A stretch of DNA of 64,000 nucleotides, taken from Butyrivibrio fibrisolvens (GTDB lineage Bacteria > Bacillota > Clostridia > Lachnospirales > Lachnospiraceae). The position numbers and the translations under genes were made by a program. Positions within the stretch are counted from its first letter, which is position 1; each line of letters opens with the position of its first letter. Positions 8,154 through 15,670 of the stretch are shown piece after piece. Below the pieces are notes generated by a model. The model was not told the origin of the DNA. It did no database searches and saw only the letters and a program-made list of their open reading frames with translations. The DNA lies in contig NZ_CP146964.1 of the NCBI RefSeq assembly GCF_037113525.1, positions 1 through 64,000 on the forward strand, in the 5' to 3' direction.

Positions 8154-8831
8154 GTGAAACATAGAAAAAAGATCATTTCAAATAAATCCTTTGCCGCAAT
8201 CTGGGATGCTGCGTCGAAAGCTGCATCTTACAGAGAATTATGTAATATGGCCTATGAAAGCAAGCATTTTAGCCCTGCATATATGGAAAAGAATAGCGAT
8301 ATTGGTTTGGAAGAATTATATATAGTTCTAGAAAACATTTATAAGGCTTACAATATGACCTTCGAAGAGATAATTACTAAAGCCGGTACAACCAATAGTA
8401 AACTCAGAGATTGTTTTTGTATTCCCGAGAAGTCTATAGAGGCATGGAAGAGCGGCAGAAATAAATGCCCTGATTATATAAGGCTTATGATTCTACGATA
8501 CTATCACCTTATAAATCCTGGTAAATATATATACACAGAAGAGTATGATAACTTTTTAAATACTATTCCAAAAGTATATGAGGAATCAAACAAGAACAAG
8601 ACAGACAATAAGGTAGCTAACAAGAAAACCGACAGAACAAATAAAAAAGCTAAAGACGAAGCAGATCAATATAATAGCGAAGATGATGATTTTAATGATC
8701 TTATAAATAGTCTCCCTTCATTAAGTCAGGGATTCGACACATATTATGAAAACGTGATTAAAAATAAAAAAAGCAGTATCGTAAACAAAACAGATTACTT
8801 AGATGATATTTTAAAGAATAGAAAAAAATAA
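8154..8831 (+). CDS. Unknown protein with a helix-turn-helix-like segment
   Basis: This is a 225-residue soluble protein of unknown function that starts at GTG, with GAGGTGGGA before it. Residues about 82-115 (LRDCFCIPEKSIEAWKSGRNKCPDYIRLMIL) resemble the small XRE-like domain seen in many Firmicute proteins, where a pseudo-HTH reads FGIPYRTVQNWE...CPDY. DNA binding is therefore possible. Residues 145-185 are a lysine- and asparagine-rich linker (KNKTDNKVANKKTDRTNKKAK), and the last 40 residues are acidic and then basic. An extended -10 promoter lies 75 nt upstream. No neighbour suggests a pathway. Confidence 0.65.
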   Translation: MKHRKKIISNKSFAAIWDAASKAASYRELCNMAYESKHFSPAYMEKNSDIGLEELYIVLENIYKAYNMTFEEIITKAGTTNSKLRDCFCIPEKSIEAWKSGRNKCPDYIRLMILRYYHLINPGKYIYTEEYDNFLNTIPKVYEESNKNKTDNKVANKKTDRTNKKAKDEADQYNSEDDDFNDLINSLPSLSQGFDTYYENVIKNKKSSIVNKTDYLDDILKNRKK

Positions 8832-9202
8832 AAAAGGAATAATAAAGCTCCATAAAGACATTAATGATAAATACCAAACGATATGACCTGAATTAAGCTG
8901 ACACAACCCGCTCCAAGGCTTGCTTGGAGCCTGTTATCAGTTGAATGTGTTATTAAAAACGAGACTAAAATAGTCAATTTTAGCATCAAAAAACCGATTT
9001 AATACCGTATGGAATGAAAAAAAGCTTCAAAGCAAGTATATACGCCTGCTTCAATAATTTAGAAACAAAAGAATCATAATCTATTAAACATAAAAACTAT
9101 TTTTACATATATATCTGAATTTTCAAAAGGTATATGCCGATATACAAAATGCACGTTGATTTATATTGTTTTATCGAACTGCGTTGAAAAACGGAGGTAG
9201 CA
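8832..9202. other. 371-bp gap with one short hairpin
   Basis: The gap holds a hairpin at 8910-8930 (GCTCCAAG/CTTGGAGC, 5-nt loop) with no U tract, perhaps a weak end for the upstream gene. The rest is AT-rich. A GGAGG ribosome site precedes the next gene. I see no further gene or clear promoter. Confidence 0.4.
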
Positions 9203-9652
9203 ATGAACAAAGAATTATATGATGCGGTTTTTGGGTACGGCGATTCTAAGATTGATCCATTTGCAACTACAGAGGCTGACTTTGATGCTATAGTTAAGGA
9301 TATGAGACTTGGCGGATATGAGATCACAGCATTAAATGTTGTTGAATTCATATTGCTGACTGAATGTGACGAGCTTAGCAATATAAAAGCTGCTATTATT
9401 GATGAAGCTAAGGATCTTCCAAACAGGGAAGATTATTGCAAGGAGAACTATGGGATTTCATTTAAGGAACTCTTTGCACTTGAGCCCAAGACGGATATTG
9501 AATGGGATATCAAGAGCGGCAGCGTGATCATATTCCTGTCAGGAGAAGCACAATTTAAAGAAGATGCATATATGAAGGTGTTCGGAAATGCATTGCAGGA
9601 GTTCTGCAAGAAAACCGGCTTTACTTATGTAAAACTGGGTGAGACAATGTAA
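9203..9652 (+). CDS. Unknown small cytoplasmic protein
   Basis: This 149-residue soluble, acidic protein is not recognised. CGGAGGTAG lies 5 nt before the ATG, so translation is likely. Alternating hydrophobic and charged stretches (ADFDAIVKDMRLGGYEITALNVVEFIL and SGSVIIFLSGEAQFKEDAYMKVFGNALQEFCKK) suggest a compact alpha/beta fold. No catalytic motif is seen. Its stop codon lies inside the first copy of a 25-bp direct repeat that separates it from the next gene, so the two genes may share a transcript with a regulated boundary. Confidence 0.65.
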   Translation: MNKELYDAVFGYGDSKIDPFATTEADFDAIVKDMRLGGYEITALNVVEFILLTECDELSNIKAAIIDEAKDLPNREDYCKENYGISFKELFALEPKTDIEWDIKSGSVIIFLSGEAQFKEDAYMKVFGNALQEFCKKTGFTYVKLGETM

Positions 9653-9729
9653 AAGGAGCATAGAAATACATCCATGTATTTCTAAACATGCTCTTATTAC
9701 ATCCTGTAAAAGGAGCATAGAAATACATC
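9648..9729 (+). promoter_or_regulatory. Direct repeat with mutually exclusive hairpins, possible attenuator
   Basis: A 25-bp perfect direct repeat (contains AAAAGGAGCATAGAAATACA) occurs at 9648-9672 and 9705-9729. Between the copies, 9676-9693 (ATGTATTTCT...ATGCTC) is complementary to part of the repeat. It can pair with the upstream copy (hairpin 9655-9693 followed by TTATT) or with the downstream copy, but not with both. The downstream copy also carries AAGGAG just ahead of the next gene's leader. Confidence 0.4.
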
Positions 9730-9753
9730 TGAATATTTGGAGGGAAAAGGGTT

Positions 9754-10212
9754 ATGGAGAATAATGCTGAGAGTACTTTGTCTGAAAAGGAATTGTTGTC
9801 TCAGATTCGTGATCTTCAGGAAAAAAAGCTAAAAGTTGAAAAACGCACATCAAAACTATTATTTGCACTTACACTTGTCATTCTTATTGCTGTAATTGTT
9901 ATGGTGCCGGCAACGTTAATGCTTTTCAACAAAGTAACACAGACTGTCGATAAGGCAAATGGCGCAATCGATGATATTACAGCAACAGTTCAAAGAGCTG
10001 AGACTACGCTTGATGGAATTGACGAAATGACAGAAAGTGCAAGTCAGGCGGCCAGCAATATGAACCAGCTTGTTGAGGATAATTCAAAAACATTAAATGA
10101 ATCAATCAAAGCTTTATCAGAAGTTGATTATGAAGGACTCAATGAAGCAATAAATGATCTTAAATCCACAGCCAGCTCTATGGCTGAAGTGATGAGTGTA
10201 TTTGGCCACTGA
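9754..10212 (+). CDS. Single-pass membrane protein with coiled coil
   Basis: The 152-residue protein has a short cytoplasmic N-terminus that is predicted coiled coil (about 8-33), one membrane helix at about 36-58 (LLFALTLVILIAVIVMVPATLML) and a long helical extracytoplasmic region with heptad-like spacing to residue 145. The layout resembles DUF948-like or chemoreceptor-stalk proteins, but no signalling domain is present and I assign no function. GGAGGGAAAAGGG precedes the ATG. Expression may depend on the paired-repeat region directly upstream. A terminator follows at 10253. Confidence 0.65.
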   Translation: MENNAESTLSEKELLSQIRDLQEKKLKVEKRTSKLLFALTLVILIAVIVMVPATLMLFNKVTQTVDKANGAIDDITATVQRAETTLDGIDEMTESASQAASNMNQLVEDNSKTLNESIKALSEVDYEGLNEAINDLKSTASSMAEVMSVFGH

Positions 10213-10252
10213 TCTTTTTGGGTATCATTACAATATAATAAAGACGTAGCTA

Positions 10253-10287
10253 CAACCTGTCAGATTAACAGAATCTGGCAGGTTTTT
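10253..10287 (+). terminator. Rho-independent terminator
   Basis: AACCTGTCAGATT pairs with AATCTGGCAGGTT (one G-T pair) around ACAG and is followed by TTTT. Confidence 0.8.
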
Positions 10288-10396
10288 CATTTATACAAAA
10301 GATAAACCTGCCCATTTTACAAAGCTTCACAAAGAAACACACGATATTTTGTAGAATCTGCAAGGAATTTTAGGTTTCATAATTATCGATTTATAG

Positions 10397-10504
10397 TATA
10401 ATATTCTTATACTAAAAAAAGGGTGCTGGTGCAGTTTCAGTTTTGGGAGGTATACATTCTTGAACTATATTCTCACTAAGACCGCTTCTATTCTGGCTTT
10501 TTGA
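10397..10504 (+). promoter_or_regulatory. Promoter and long leader of the phosphofructokinase gene, with a possible 14-codon leader ORF
   Basis: In the 397-bp gap before pfp, TATAAT at 10397-10402 is the best -10 box, with a weak TTTCAT 16 nt upstream. The leader would be about 200 nt. Inside it GGGAGG (10445-10450) precedes TTG at 10460, opening a 14-codon frame ending at TGA 10502-10504 (peptide LNYILTKTASILAF). Whether this peptide is made is not known. Confidence 0.35.
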
Positions 10505-10609
10505 GCTTAGCAGTTCAGGAAATCTTACTTTTTTCGGGGATCTATTGTATTTTTTCCCAAGTCCAATCAGGATATTTGACAGCTGCAGCCAGGCAGGATG
10601 GAGGAAGAA

Positions 10610-11869
10610 ATGGCAAACAGCAAAAAACGTAATGTTATTGTTGGTCAGTCAGGAGGACCTACCGCTGCAATAAATTCATCTCTTGCGGGTGTCTACAGGA
10701 CGGCCAAAGACAGGGGCTACAACAAAGTCTATGGTATGCTTCATGGTGTACAGGGACTTCTTGAAGGCAGATACGTTGATCTGTCTGAGCACATTCAGTC
10801 AGGACTTGATGCGGAACTCTTAAAGAGAACACCTTCTGCATACCTCGGTTCCTGCAGATACAAACTCCCCGGAATTAATGAAAACAAAGAAGTATATGAA
10901 AAGATTTTTGATATCCTTGAAAAACTTGAGATCGACTGCTTCATATATATAGGCGGTAACGATTCAATGGATACTATCAAAAAGCTTTCTGACTATGCAA
11001 TTGTATTTGGTTCTGACATTCGCTTCGTAGGATGTCCCAAGACAATTGATAACGATCTTGCTCTTACAGATCACACACCAGGATATGGTTCAGCTGCAAA
11101 GTATATCGGAACATCCGTTAAGGAGATCATCCGTGATGGATGGAGTCTTGAGACTGCACATGGTCAGGTTATGGTCGTAGAGATCATGGGCCGTAATGCG
11201 GGCTGGCTTACTGGTGCTGCTGCACTTTCTAAGAGTGAAGACTGCGATGGACCTGATGCTATCTATCTTCCTGAACTTCCATTTGATATTCAGGCATTTA
11301 TTGATAAGTGTAAAGAGCTTCTTAAGAAAAAAGCTTCTGTTGTAGTTGCTGTTTCTGAAGGTATACATACTGCTGATGGCAAGTACATCTGTGAGATGGA
11401 CAATGATCCGGATTATGTAGATGCATTTGGTCATAAGCAGCTTACAGGTACTGCAAGATATCTGTGCAGCGTTCTTGCAGCAGAGATTGGATGTAAGACA
11501 CGTGCTATCGAACTTTCAACTCTTCAGCGTGCTGCAAGCCACTGTGCATCCAGAGTTGATATTCTAGAAGCATACGAAGTTGGCGGTGCTGCTATGAAAG
11601 CTGCTGACGAAGGCGATACCGGCAAGATGGTTGTCATCAAGAGACTTTCAGATGATCCTTATCAGGCTGGTACTGAAGTTAAGGATGTTCATAAGATCGC
11701 TAATGACGAAAGACTTGTACCACGTAACTGGATCACGAAGGACGGAACATATGTAACTAACGAGTTTATTACATATGTAAGACCTCTTATCCAGGGTGAT
11801 GTTTCTCCTATCATGGTTGATGGTATTCCTCGTCATCTTTATAGAAAGGGATTCCAGGATCTGCTCTGA
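10610..11869 (+). CDS. pfp: 6-phosphofructokinase, pyrophosphate-dependent type
   Basis: This enzyme phosphorylates fructose 6-phosphate in glycolysis, here probably with pyrophosphate. The 419-residue protein carries GQSGGPTAAIN at the phosphate site, GGNDSM at 115-120 and PKTIDND at 143-149. In ATP enzymes these read GGDGS and PGTIDND. Aspartate at 118 and lysine at 144 are the classical markers of PPi-dependent members, in which the reaction is reversible. An ATG at 10598 is also in frame, but GGAGG at 10600-10604 fits the ATG at 10610. The gene stands alone after a long leader. Only an assay would settle the phosphoryl donor. Confidence 0.88.
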   Translation: MANSKKRNVIVGQSGGPTAAINSSLAGVYRTAKDRGYNKVYGMLHGVQGLLEGRYVDLSEHIQSGLDAELLKRTPSAYLGSCRYKLPGINENKEVYEKIFDILEKLEIDCFIYIGGNDSMDTIKKLSDYAIVFGSDIRFVGCPKTIDNDLALTDHTPGYGSAAKYIGTSVKEIIRDGWSLETAHGQVMVVEIMGRNAGWLTGAAALSKSEDCDGPDAIYLPELPFDIQAFIDKCKELLKKKASVVVAVSEGIHTADGKYICEMDNDPDYVDAFGHKQLTGTARYLCSVLAAEIGCKTRAIELSTLQRAASHCASRVDILEAYEVGGAAMKAADEGDTGKMVVIKRLSDDPYQAGTEVKDVHKIANDERLVPRNWITKDGTYVTNEFITYVRPLIQGDVSPIMVDGIPRHLYRKGFQDLL

Positions 11870-11892
11870 TTTTCTCCAAGTATAGAACAATT

Positions 11893-11930
11893 CCGGTTAG
11901 CCCTGCAATTATTGCAGGGCTTTGAACCGG
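11893..11930 (+). terminator. Strong hairpin after pfp
   Basis: CCGGTT...AACCGG encloses a second perfect stem AGCCCTGCAA/TTGCAGGGCT. No good U tract follows, so it may be a terminator of modest efficiency or a 3'-end stabiliser. Confidence 0.5.
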
Positions 11931-12066
11931 TTAATAAAGAGGGGGCTGCTTTTCAGGTTTTGCAAAATAGTCCTAGGAGTAAATTAGAAAATAATAATCC
12001 GCGGGGAGGTGAGGAGAAAAAAGGATATTCTGTTTTTGCCTGATCAACAGCAGAAATGGAGGAAAC

Positions 12067-13566
12067 ATGATAAGCTTTTTGCTATGTCTGGTTATTATGA
12101 TCGCAGGATATTTTACTTACGGTAAGTTTGTTGATAATATCTTTGGCCCGGATGATCGTGAGACACCGGCGGTTGCGATCAACGACGGTGTTGACTACGT
12201 TGTAATGCCGCAGTGGAAGCTTTTCCTTGTTCAGCTTCTTAATATTGCCGGACTGGGACCTATCTTTGGCGCGTTACAGGGCGCATTGTGGGGACCGATT
12301 GTTTTTCTGTGGATAACCTTTGGTACAATCTTTGCCGGAGCAGTTCATGATTATTTCTCAGGAATGCTCTCAGAACGTAACAATGGTGATTCTATTGCCG
12401 AAGTAACCGGAACATATCTTGGACCGACAATGAAGACAATCTTGAGAGTATTCTCAGTAGTTCTTCTCGTAATGGTAGGAACAGTTTTTGCTGTTGGCCC
12501 TGCCGGACTGCTTGTAAAACTCCTTACAGAAAAAGGCGTAACAGGAGTATTTGCGCAGACAACAGTTTGGCTTGGAATAATTCTTGCATATTACTTTATC
12601 GCAACTTTTATTTCAATTGATAAAATCATAGGACGAATCTATCCTATATTCGGAATATGCCTTATCGCAATGGCGGTGGGTGTTATAGTTGGTATCCCTG
12701 TTCATGGATATCATATTCCGGAGATTTTCAGTAACTTCTCTAACATGCATCCATCAGCAACACCAGTATGGAGCTTTATGTTCATAACCGTTGCTTGCGG
12801 AGCTATTTCAGGCTTCCATTCAACACAGTCACCTCTTATGGCAAGATGTCTTAAGAGCGAGAGACAGGGACATTTCGTATTCTACGGTGCGATGGTTGCA
12901 GAAGGTTGTATCGCTTTAGTATGGGCAGCTGCAGGTTGTGCTGTTTATGAAGCAACAGGCGGTCTTTCAACAGGACTTGCAGAAATCCTTCAGGGCGGAC
13001 AGTCAGTAGCTATCTATGATGTAAGTGTTAAGACAATGGGAAGCGTAGGTGTTATCCTTGCCATGATCGGCGTTGTTATCTGCCCTATCACATCAGGTGA
13101 TACAGCATTCCGTTCAGCAAGATATGCACTTGCAGACTGGATGAACTTTGACCAGGGTTCTTTCAAGAACAGACTGGCACTTACAGTTCCTGTACTTGGC
13201 GTTGGAGCATTCCTTGGATTTGGTAATACACTCGGATTCCTTAGCTATCAGGTTATCTGGAGATATTTTAGCTGGACCAACCAGACTCTCGCTATGATAG
13301 TTCTTTGGTCAGCAGCTATGTATCTTGCTAAGGAGCACAAGAATTACTGGATCGCAGTAGCTCCTGCAACATTTATGAGCGCAGTATCAGCAACATATTT
13401 TGTAATGGCACCGGAGTGTCTTGGACTTATTCCGGCTCTAAAGAACAATACTTTAGTAGCTTATCCGGCAGGCATAATCATCGCTGTATTATTCCTTGGA
13501 TTATTCCTTAATTCAGCGAAAAAAGTAACCGGAAACGGAAAAGGTCAGGGCCGTAAAACAGCTTAA
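12067..13566 (+). CDS. cstA: Carbon starvation protein CstA family transporter
   Basis: CstA-family membrane proteins import peptides or pyruvate. The 499-residue protein is almost wholly hydrophobic, with about a dozen membrane helices. Family hallmarks are present: the N-terminal GYFTYGKFVDNIFGPDDRETPA, the GPIFGALQGALWGP segment, the FAGAVHDYFSGMLSERNNGDS loop and GFHSTQSPLMARCLKSE. It is shorter than E. coli CstA (about 700) because the C-terminal extension is absent, as is common in Clostridia. GGAGG lies 5 nt before the ATG. A hairpin follows at 13591. It follows pfp with a 197-bp gap and likely has its own promoter, which I could not place with confidence. Confidence 0.88.
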   Translation: MISFLLCLVIMIAGYFTYGKFVDNIFGPDDRETPAVAINDGVDYVVMPQWKLFLVQLLNIAGLGPIFGALQGALWGPIVFLWITFGTIFAGAVHDYFSGMLSERNNGDSIAEVTGTYLGPTMKTILRVFSVVLLVMVGTVFAVGPAGLLVKLLTEKGVTGVFAQTTVWLGIILAYYFIATFISIDKIIGRIYPIFGICLIAMAVGVIVGIPVHGYHIPEIFSNFSNMHPSATPVWSFMFITVACGAISGFHSTQSPLMARCLKSERQGHFVFYGAMVAEGCIALVWAAAGCAVYEATGGLSTGLAEILQGGQSVAIYDVSVKTMGSVGVILAMIGVVICPITSGDTAFRSARYALADWMNFDQGSFKNRLALTVPVLGVGAFLGFGNTLGFLSYQVIWRYFSWTNQTLAMIVLWSAAMYLAKEHKNYWIAVAPATFMSAVSATYFVMAPECLGLIPALKNNTLVAYPAGIIIAVLFLGLFLNSAKKVTGNGKGQGRKTA

Positions 13567-13590
13567 ATAAGCAAAAAAACATGAAGAATA

Positions 13591-13619
13591 TTGGGCCGGT
13601 CTATAATAGGCCGGCCCAA
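13591..13619 (+). terminator. GC-rich hairpin after cstA
   Basis: TTGGGCCGGTCT pairs with AGGCCGGCCCAA (one G-T pair) around ATAAT. The following AAACTTAAAT lacks a U tract, so termination may be partial. Confidence 0.5.
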
Positions 13620-13647
13620 ACTTAAATGTGGGAGGGGCTAAAAGAGT

Positions 13648-14655
13648 ATGGTGATATCATTTGCGTTAGAAAATAAATTTTCTATGGAAAAAGAGGTGCT
13701 TAGGGAGGATAAAAAAAACTGTAAGAAAATAGGTCCAGTAGGCCTGGGGAGTAAAGCTATTTATCTGAATAGCTTTTATATAGACAGAATGTGGTATCTG
13801 CCCTGGGAAGAGGTAGACAGGGTATATAAAAGAATCGCAATGAGTGCCGGAGGCTTCACGGGTAAAGGAGTATTTGGCGCAATGTCATACCTTGTGGTTC
13901 TGATGAAGAATGGAAAAGAAAAGCAGTGCCTTTTTAAACATGAGGAAGATGTTGATAAGGTTCTGGCTTATATCAAACAGGAGCATCCGCAGATTCCTGT
14001 ATATAGCAAAAATGCAGAGAAGAAGCTTGAGGAAGCAAGAGCTTCTTTTGAAAAAAAATATGTCAAAAATCTTTCAGATGAAAGTAAAAGATCGATTAAA
14101 AAGCTTGAAAATGCAAAGCAGTATCTGGAAAAAAAGCCTGTGCTGACTCAGCACTTATCAAAAGCAGCCGGCAAGATGAGAGTCCAGCAGATGGTTCCGG
14201 AGTCTTCAAGAAGACTTGGAATAGGTATATTTATATTATCAGTATGTACAGTATTATCAGGAATACCATGTGTTATTAAAGGGACTCCTTACGGAATGTA
14301 TATGCTATTGTTTGGATTTGCATTTTTCATATTTTCACTTACCGGTAATCTCGTACCAATAGGATCAAATGCTAAGAAAAAAATTGAAGAAGACTGGGAA
14401 GATTCAGTAATAGAAATTAGGGACTATATAGCTAAAAGTCCTGATTTTCCGCTTCCTGCCCGTTATGCTCATCCTGTAGTAATAGACAGAATGATAAGGA
14501 TCATAAAAGAAGGCAAGGCAACTACTATCAATGAAGCATTAGAAGTTGAAAAGAAAGAACTTAAAGCGCTGAATTCAGATGTTAAGGTATCACAAGAGGA
14601 ATATGATGAGGTTGTAGCAGTTAAACCTATGTTCCTTGTAAGTGAATATAAATAA
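13648..14655 (+). CDS. Unknown two-helix membrane protein
   Basis: The 335-residue protein begins with a compact domain (about 25-125) with alternating strands (AIYLNSFYIDRMWYLPWEEVDRVYKRI) that looks like a pleckstrin-homology-type fold. A charged helical linker (130-180) follows, then two adjacent membrane helices (about 194-212 and 216-238), then a cytoplasmic helical tail. No catalytic motif is seen. GGAGGGG precedes the ATG. The MoxR-VWA pair begins 94 nt downstream on the same strand. Co-transcription is possible, but no terminator or promoter in the gap settles it. Confidence 0.6.
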   Translation: MVISFALENKFSMEKEVLREDKKNCKKIGPVGLGSKAIYLNSFYIDRMWYLPWEEVDRVYKRIAMSAGGFTGKGVFGAMSYLVVLMKNGKEKQCLFKHEEDVDKVLAYIKQEHPQIPVYSKNAEKKLEEARASFEKKYVKNLSDESKRSIKKLENAKQYLEKKPVLTQHLSKAAGKMRVQQMVPESSRRLGIGIFILSVCTVLSGIPCVIKGTPYGMYMLLFGFAFFIFSLTGNLVPIGSNAKKKIEEDWEDSVIEIRDYIAKSPDFPLPARYAHPVVIDRMIRIIKEGKATTINEALEVEKKELKALNSDVKVSQEEYDEVVAVKPMFLVSEYK

Positions 14656-14749
14656 CTAGAGTTATAGTATAACCGTAGTAAAATTCTAATGTTATGGAGC
14701 TATAGGACATAATTTTGCTTTGTGTTAACTTGCGATATGGGGGATAAAC

Positions 14750-15670
14750 GTGAATAACTGGCTTGTATTTTTGAAAGAAGAGGGGATTTCTTCTGACATA
14801 ATAAAAGACGTTGAAGATTTTAATAAAGAACATGAAACACCACAAATATATACTTCCAGAATACCTGATCCAAAGTATTTATACTATGGAAAAGATATAT
14901 GGGAAAAAGCTCTTTGCAGCATTCTTGCAGGTGAGAATATACTTCTTTCAGGTCCTAAAGCAACTGGAAAGAATGTACTTGCCCAAAATCTTGCAGCAGT
15001 GTTTGAAAGACCCGTGTGGGATGTCTCTTTTCATATAAATGTTGATGCATCCTGGCTTGTTGGAACAGATACATTTGATGGAGAGAAGGTTGTATTCAGA
15101 CAGGGGCCTGTTCTTGAATGTGCTATAAATGGAGGATTTGGAGTACTTGATGAGATCAACATGGCAAGGAACGAAGCACTTGCAGTTCTTCATTCTGTTC
15201 TGGATTTCAGGCGTGTACTTGATGTGCCTGGATACGAGCGAACAAGCCTTAATGATGCTACTAGATTTATAGCAACAATGAACTATGGCTATGCAGGAAC
15301 CAGAGACTTAAATGAAGCACTATGCTCGAGATTTGCAGTAATAGATATGCCGGTCATAAATGAGGAAGACTTAAAGCGTCTGATCATAAGAGAATATCCT
15401 GATATTAAAACAGATATCTGCGATCAATTTGTACGTCTTTATAAGGAGATTGAAAAGAAGGCAGAAAGTGCAGAAATAACAGAAAGAGCACTAGATATCA
15501 GAGGCCTTTTAGGTGCCATAGGACTTATGAAAAAAGGCATTAAGTCAGGGCCTGCCATAAGTATGTGTATCGTCAACAAGACCTTTGATTCATATGAAAG
15601 AAAGCTCGTTTCAGATGTTGTTGACGCCAGAATACCAGCAGATCTTGACAGAGAGGTTATTTTTGCATGA
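14750..15670 (+). CDS. MoxR family AAA+ ATPase
   Basis: MoxR ATPases act as chaperones that remodel or load cofactors into partner proteins, usually together with a VWA-domain protein. The 306-residue protein has Walker A GPKATGKN (68-75; Asn replaces the usual Ser/Thr), Walker B GVLDEINMA, the MoxR insert region ALAVLHSVLDFRRVLDVPG, sensor 1 FIATMNYGYAGTRDLNEAL and an arginine finger at CSRFAVIDMP. It starts at GTG with GGGGGAT before it. The last 4 bp (ATGA) overlap the VWA gene, which is strong evidence for a coupled pair. The client is not identifiable from the window. Confidence 0.85.
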   Translation: MNNWLVFLKEEGISSDIIKDVEDFNKEHETPQIYTSRIPDPKYLYYGKDIWEKALCSILAGENILLSGPKATGKNVLAQNLAAVFERPVWDVSFHINVDASWLVGTDTFDGEKVVFRQGPVLECAINGGFGVLDEINMARNEALAVLHSVLDFRRVLDVPGYERTSLNDATRFIATMNYGYAGTRDLNEALCSRFAVIDMPVINEEDLKRLIIREYPDIKTDICDQFVRLYKEIEKKAESAEITERALDIRGLLGAIGLMKKGIKSGPAISMCIVNKTFDSYERKLVSDVVDARIPADLDREVIFA

